From an uncultured Odoribacter sp. (lineage in GTDB: Bacteria > Bacteroidota > Bacteroidia > Bacteroidales > Marinifilaceae), in assembly GCA_905204385.1 (NCBI GenBank), contig CAJKZL010000014.1:1-16250 (forward strand): a DNA stretch of 16,250 bases, given 5' to 3'. The number at the start of each line of letters is the position of its first letter. Positions within the stretch are counted from its first letter, which is position 1. A program made the position numbers and the translations under genes. This document shows positions 15,227 to 16,250 of this stretch, piece by piece. The notes under the pieces are model-generated. The model did no database searches and was not told where the DNA came from. It saw nothing but the letters and a program-made list of their open reading frames with translations.

Positions 15227-15766
15227 ATGGCTGTTTTGGAAGTATATGAATATCCGCATCCGGTTTTGAAGAAGAAAGCCGTTAAGGTTGAAAAAGTCGA
15301 CGATGCGTTGCGCAAGCTGATGGATGACATGCTGGAAACGATGTATTCGGCAGTCGGCGTCGGATTGGCGGCGCCGCAGATCGGGCAGTCCGTACGGGTG
15401 CTGGTCATTGATTATGAACAGGAAGAAGACGAAAACGGCAACCGAATTAAGGGAAATCCGCGTTATTTTGTGAATCCGGAAATTATCTGGCATTCGGACG
15501 AAAAGGTTTGCGGCGAGGAGGGATGTCTGTCAGTTCCCGGACAGAGGGCGGAAGTTGAGCGTTTTGAAAAAATCCGCGTGCGTTATTTGGATTATGACGG
15601 CAAAGAGCAGGAAGTTCTGGCCGATGATTTTCTGGCAATTGTCCTGCAGCATGAGATGGATCATCTGGACGGGATTTTGTATATTGACCGAATCAGCCGT
15701 TTGAAAAGAAATATGCTGTTAAAAAAGCTGGCAAAGTTTCGTGAAGAAGAAAAAGAAGACAATTAG
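15227..15766 (+). CDS. def: Peptide deformylase
   Basis: A 179-residue peptide deformylase that removes the formyl group from nascent protein N-termini. All three metal-site motifs are present: GVGLAAPQIG at 44-53, EGCLSVPG at 98-105 with ligand C100, and QHEMDHLDG at 141-149 with ligands H142 and H146 and catalytic E143. The C-terminal tail is a lysine/glutamate-rich helix. The start has only a weak CAGG-like site 7 bases upstream. It is separated from nusB by 142 bases and closed by its own terminator; the usual partner fmt does not follow. Confidence 0.96.
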   Translation: MAVLEVYEYPHPVLKKKAVKVEKVDDALRKLMDDMLETMYSAVGVGLAAPQIGQSVRVLVIDYEQEEDENGNRIKGNPRYFVNPEIIWHSDEKVCGEEGCLSVPGQRAEVERFEKIRVRYLDYDGKEQEVLADDFLAIVLQHEMDHLDGILYIDRISRLKRNMLLKKLAKFREEEKEDN

Positions 15767-15768
15767 AA

Positions 15769-15799
15769 GAAAGCCCCTCAAAAGAGAGGGCTTTTTTTC
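15769..15799 (+). terminator. Rho-independent terminator after def
   Basis: AAAGCCCCTC and GAGAGGGCTTT form a stem with a one-base offset around an AAAA-type loop, followed by a T run within 15790-15798. It starts a few bases after the def stop. Confidence 0.8.
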
Positions 15800-15801
15800 C
15801 T

Positions 15802-15864
15802 TGTCATGTCCGGCCTTGAGCCGGACATCTCTTTTAGATTCCCGTGCCAAGCACGGGAATGACA
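15802..15864. repeat. Dispersed palindromic repeat, copy B
   Basis: The best-preserved copy: TGTCA at the left end and ATGACA at the right end enclose two hairpins, TGTCCGGC/GCCGGACA (loop CTTGA) and ATTCCCGTGC/GCACGGGAAT (loop CAA), joined by TCTCTTTTAG. Copies A (8892-8956) and C (15966-16072) share the ends and layout. Such elements are scattered between genes in many alphaproteobacteria; I cannot name this family. Confidence 0.8.
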
Positions 15865-15950
15865 GAGGAGAAGAAAAGAATACGGAAAAGACAGAGGAGA
15901 AGAAAAGAACACGGGAATGACAGGAAAGAATAAAAGTACGGGGATGACAG
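15853..15950. repeat. 29-bp tandem repeat, about 3.5 units
   Basis: Units start at 15853, 15882, 15911 and 15938. The first two are 29 bases and differ at a few positions; the third is 27 bases; the fourth keeps only its first half. Each begins ACGG(G)AATGACAG and ends with a purine-rich GAGAAGAAAAGAA tail. It overlaps the right end of copy B and looks like repeated copying of that end. Confidence 0.75.
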
Positions 15951-15965
15951 TATTATTTTTTCTTC

Positions 15966-16072
15966 TGTCATCCTCGGACAAGCGCAGCGCGTTCCGGGGA
16001 TCTTTGGATATTCGGGTCATACGCTCAGCGTGACGCTACGGTTGGATGTCCGGGGCAAGCCCGAACATGACA
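15966..16072. repeat. Dispersed palindromic repeat, copy C
   Basis: Starts TGTCATCC and ends AACATGACA, with the inner stem TGTCCGGG..CCCGAACA at the right end, a CGCAGCGCG segment on the left and an ACGCTCAGCGTGACGCT segment in the middle. It is longer than copies A and B and may be two elements merged. Purine tails like those of copy B follow. Confidence 0.6.
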
Positions 16073-16207
16073 GAAAGAAAAATAAGCACGGCAATGACAA
16101 TATTTTTTTCTTATGCTTGACTTTTAATATCGTTGCTTTTTTTGTATGACAAAAATAGATGTGGTTCCATCATTGGTAGACAGAAAAATTTGTAGTTTCA
16201 TTAATAG

Positions 16208-16236
16208 TTGACTCTTTCCCCAAATCAGGTTATGCT
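16208..16236 (+). promoter_or_regulatory. Possible promoter pointing off the right edge
   Basis: TTGACT (16208-16213), a 17-base spacer and TATGCT (16231-16236). The stretch 16090-16250 is otherwise AT-rich and without a gene, so this may drive a gene beyond the window. Confidence 0.45.
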
Positions 16237-16250
16237 AATCTACAGGTGTG

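Noticed and set aside
15853..15950. Possible CRISPR array
   Set aside because: The 29-bp units touch each other without unique spacers and decay quickly; no cas gene is near.
15778..16020. Minus-strand open frame of 80 codons at the right end
   Set aside because: It runs through the def terminator, the palindromic repeat and the tandem array; the composition is repeat translation, not a protein.

Overview
The window appears to join two unrelated genomes. Positions 1 to about 8,860 look like a Bacteroidales (Bacteroides-type) chromosome: the genes have AT-leaning codon use and no clear Shine-Dalgarno sequences, and their families and order are typical of gut Bacteroidales. From about 8,870 to the end the DNA looks like an alphaproteobacterium: several genes have GGAG/GAGGGG-type ribosome binding sites, the order rpiB-glyA-...-nrdR-nusB is the alphaproteobacterial one, tRNA-Asn and tRNA-Cys are adjacent with encoded CCA ends, and a dispersed palindromic repeat family occurs at both ends of this segment. 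The change falls at a run of eight T at 8858-8865, inside the N-terminus of an hdrC gene. A chimeric contig is the simplest explanation; transfer between phyla is less likely.

Left region (Bacteroidales). The 3' two-thirds of cutC runs off the left edge on the plus strand and ends at a hairpin terminator. Everything else is on the minus strand. A seven-gene operon reads hdrC (broken) - hdrB - hdrA - flxD (MvhD-like) - flxC - flxB - flxA, with overlaps or gaps of a few bases. It encodes the known FlxABCD-HdrABC type of NADH dehydrogenase/heterodisulfide reductase, which is thought to bifurcate electrons from NADH to ferredoxin and a disulfide acceptor through the HdrA flavin. After it come a small OadG-like membrane protein and an oadB-type sodium-pump subunit interrupted by an in-frame TAA.

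Middle (8,880-9,620). This stretch has no convincing gene. It holds a degenerate dispersed repeat, a striking Asn-codon-rich stretch (9221-9343) that resembles the template or variable repeat of a diversity-generating retroelement followed by its own terminator, small inverted and direct repeats, and a perfect 25-bp-arm palindrome that is both the tRNA terminator and an inverted copy of the tRNA-Asn 3' end.

Right region (alphaproteobacterial). tRNA-Cys and tRNA-Asn are transcribed leftward from a TTGACG/TATATA promoter. Rightward lie rpiB and glyA (one operon, closed by a shared bidirectional terminator), then a leftward lipoprotein gene of unknown function, then murF-nrdR-nusB and def. The riboflavin genes that often sit between nrdR and nusB in alphaproteobacteria are absent, and no fmt follows def, which fits a streamlined host-associated genome. 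The last 450 bases hold two more dispersed repeat copies, a 29-bp tandem array and a promoter pointing off the right edge.
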